The notes under the pieces: model-generated | Databases searched by the model: none | Told to the model about the DNA's origin: nothing | The model's input: the letters and a program-made list of their open reading frames with translations, nothing else | Part shown: piece after piece, positions 6,175 to 7,049 of the stretch | Layout: every line of letters starts with the position of its first letter | How positions within the stretch are numbered: position 1 is the first letter of the stretch | Source of the DNA: Actinomycetes bacterium | Lineage (GTDB): Bacteria > Actinomycetota > Acidimicrobiia > Acidimicrobiales > RAAP-2 | DNA: 7,049 bases | Direction: 5' to 3' | Assembly (NCBI GenBank): GCA_021781315.1 | Contig: JAJXXB010000279.1 | Location: 1 to 7,049 of the forward strand | Position numbers and translations under genes: made by a program

Positions 6175-6639
6175 ATGGAACTCGAGACACCGGTGCGCAC
6201 ACTCCTCGAGAAGCTGGGCATCGACCTCTACGACATCGATCTCGCCGGCGGGACGCTGCACGTCACGGTGACCCGCGAGGGGGGCATCGATCTGGAGACC
6301 CTGACCAGCGCGAGCCGGGCCCTGTCGGCCTGGCTGGACGAGACCGATCCGATCCCCGGTCACTACACCCTGGACGTCGCGAGCCCGGGCCTGGAGCGCC
6401 AGCTGCGCACGCCCGCCCACTTTCGCGGTGCCGTGGGCGAGACCGTCACGCTGCGCGAGCGCCGCGACGGCGAGCCCACCCGCCGCCTCGAGGGCGAGCT
6501 CGTGGCCGCCGATGAGACGACCGCGACGCTGCGCGTCGACGGCGAGGACGTCGTGGTGCGCCTCGAGGGCGTCGAGCGCGCCCGCACCGTCTTCGCCTGG
6601 GGACCCGCCCCGACCACTTCGACGAGCAAGAAAGGCTGA
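6175..6639 (+). CDS. rimP: Ribosome maturation factor RimP
   Basis: Cytosolic protein of 154 aa (E. coli RimP is about 150) needed for maturation of the 30S ribosomal subunit. The N-terminal alpha/beta domain ends in the family hallmark LDVASPGLERQL at residues 66-77 (the S-P-G-L-x-R core). An SH3-like C-terminal domain follows (about 80-143, with the GELV and VVVRLEGVERARTVF strands), then a short Thr/Ser/Lys tail. I chose ATG 6175 for its spacing from the tandem Shine-Dalgarno; GTG 6172 would add one residue. The frame is open back to 6046, but that extension has no ribosome binding site and would run through the leader terminator. rimP directly precedes nusA with a 2-nt gap, the gene order seen across bacteria. 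That supports the call beyond the protein's modest sequence conservation. Confidence 0.94.
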   Translation: MELETPVRTLLEKLGIDLYDIDLAGGTLHVTVTREGGIDLETLTSASRALSAWLDETDPIPGHYTLDVASPGLERQLRTPAHFRGAVGETVTLRERRDGEPTRRLEGELVAADETTATLRVDGEDVVVRLEGVERARTVFAWGPAPTTSTSKKG

Positions 6640-6641
6640 TC

Positions 6642-7049
6642 ATGGCGAATTTCGAATTCCTTGACGCCCTGGGACAGATTGCCCGCGACCAGAACATCGA
6701 CGAGAACGAGCTGCTCATCGCCCTGGCCAACGCGCTGCTGGCGGCCTACAAGCGCCGCCCCGACTCGGCCGAGGACGCCGAGGTCGAGATCAACCCCGAG
6801 ACCGGCGAGATCAAGGTCTGGGGTCTCGAACTCGACCTCGAGGGCAACGTCACGCGCGAGTGGGACGCGACGCCCGACGACTTCGGTCGCATCGCCGCCC
6901 AGACGGCCAAGCAGGTCCTGATGCAGCTGATTCGCGACATTCAGCGCCGCCAGATGTACGAGGAGTTCGCCAACCGCGAGGGCGACATCGTCTCGGGCAC
7001 GGTTCAGCAGAACGACAACCGCTACACGTTGCTCGACCTCGGGCGCGTC
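6642..7049 (+). CDS. nusA: Transcription termination/antitermination factor NusA, 3'-partial
   Basis: RNA-polymerase-associated factor that slows elongation, stimulates hairpin-dependent termination and takes part in antitermination on rRNA operons. The first 136 codons are present and the frame runs off the right edge. ATG 6642 follows AGAAAGG (6629-6635) at a spacing of 6 nt and lies 2 nt after the rimP stop. Residues 1 to about 105 are the N-terminal polymerase-binding domain, with the helical start MANFEFLDALGQIARDQNID, the E-L-L-I-A-L-A-N-A-L-L-A-A-Y-K block and the DFGRIAAQTAKQVLMQ helix. The S1 RNA-binding domain begins at about residue 113 (EGDIVSGTVQQ) and is cut off. The KH domains would lie outside the window. 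If the leader terminator upstream of rimP is an attenuator, NusA itself is the natural candidate regulator. Confidence 0.95.
   Translation, partial: MANFEFLDALGQIARDQNIDENELLIALANALLAAYKRRPDSAEDAEVEINPETGEIKVWGLELDLEGNVTREWDATPDDFGRIAAQTAKQVLMQLIRDIQRRQMYEEFANREGDIVSGTVQQNDNRYTLLDLGRV

Noticed and set aside
6129..6515. Reading frame from GTG 6129 as a leader peptide or separate gene
   Set aside because: It begins inside the terminator stem, has no ribosome binding site, and then runs out of frame through rimP with shadow-like composition.

Overview
This 7 kb window is a compact, gene-dense stretch of chromosome from a high-GC bacterium, with all seven genes on the + strand. Gene order is cdsA (5' end missing) - dxr - rseP/rip1 - ispG - proS - rimP - nusA (3' end missing). 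The dxr - site-2 protease - ispG order is the one known from Actinomycetota such as Mycobacterium (dxr-rip1-gcpE). The short archaeal/eukaryote-type prolyl-tRNA synthetase resembles those I recall from Streptomyces and relatives. GTG starts and a TAGGCT-like -10 box also fit an actinobacterium. A deep-branching class such as Acidimicrobiia is plausible, but the sequence alone does not prove it.

Layout: positions 2-3278 hold cdsA, dxr and rseP, packed with a 2-nt gap and a 4-nt ATGA overlap, so they are probably cotranscribed and translationally coupled. ispG follows after 38 nt and has a possible leaderless start. proS follows after 36 nt with a clear Shine-Dalgarno and a possible promoter of its own. 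The only real non-coding stretch is the 188 nt between proS and rimP. It contains a hairpin that may terminate proS transcription, a good sigma70-like promoter, and then a strong intrinsic terminator placed before the rimP start. rimP and nusA are 2 nt apart and begin the next operon.

Functionally, cdsA makes CDP-diacylglycerol for phospholipids. dxr and ispG are the committed and penultimate steps of the MEP isoprenoid pathway. rseP is an intramembrane protease for envelope signalling. proS charges tRNA-Pro. rimP (30S maturation) and nusA (transcription elongation, termination and antitermination) form the usual translation/transcription operon.

I see no mobile element, CRISPR array, tRNA/rRNA or defence system. 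The observation most worth following is the promoter - short leader - intrinsic terminator upstream of rimP-nusA. It has the architecture of a transcription attenuator and could be an autoregulatory circuit controlled by NusA. The other points are smaller: a zinc-ligand-free C-terminal domain in ProRS, a long alanine-rich tail on IspG, and a possible leaderless ispG mRNA.
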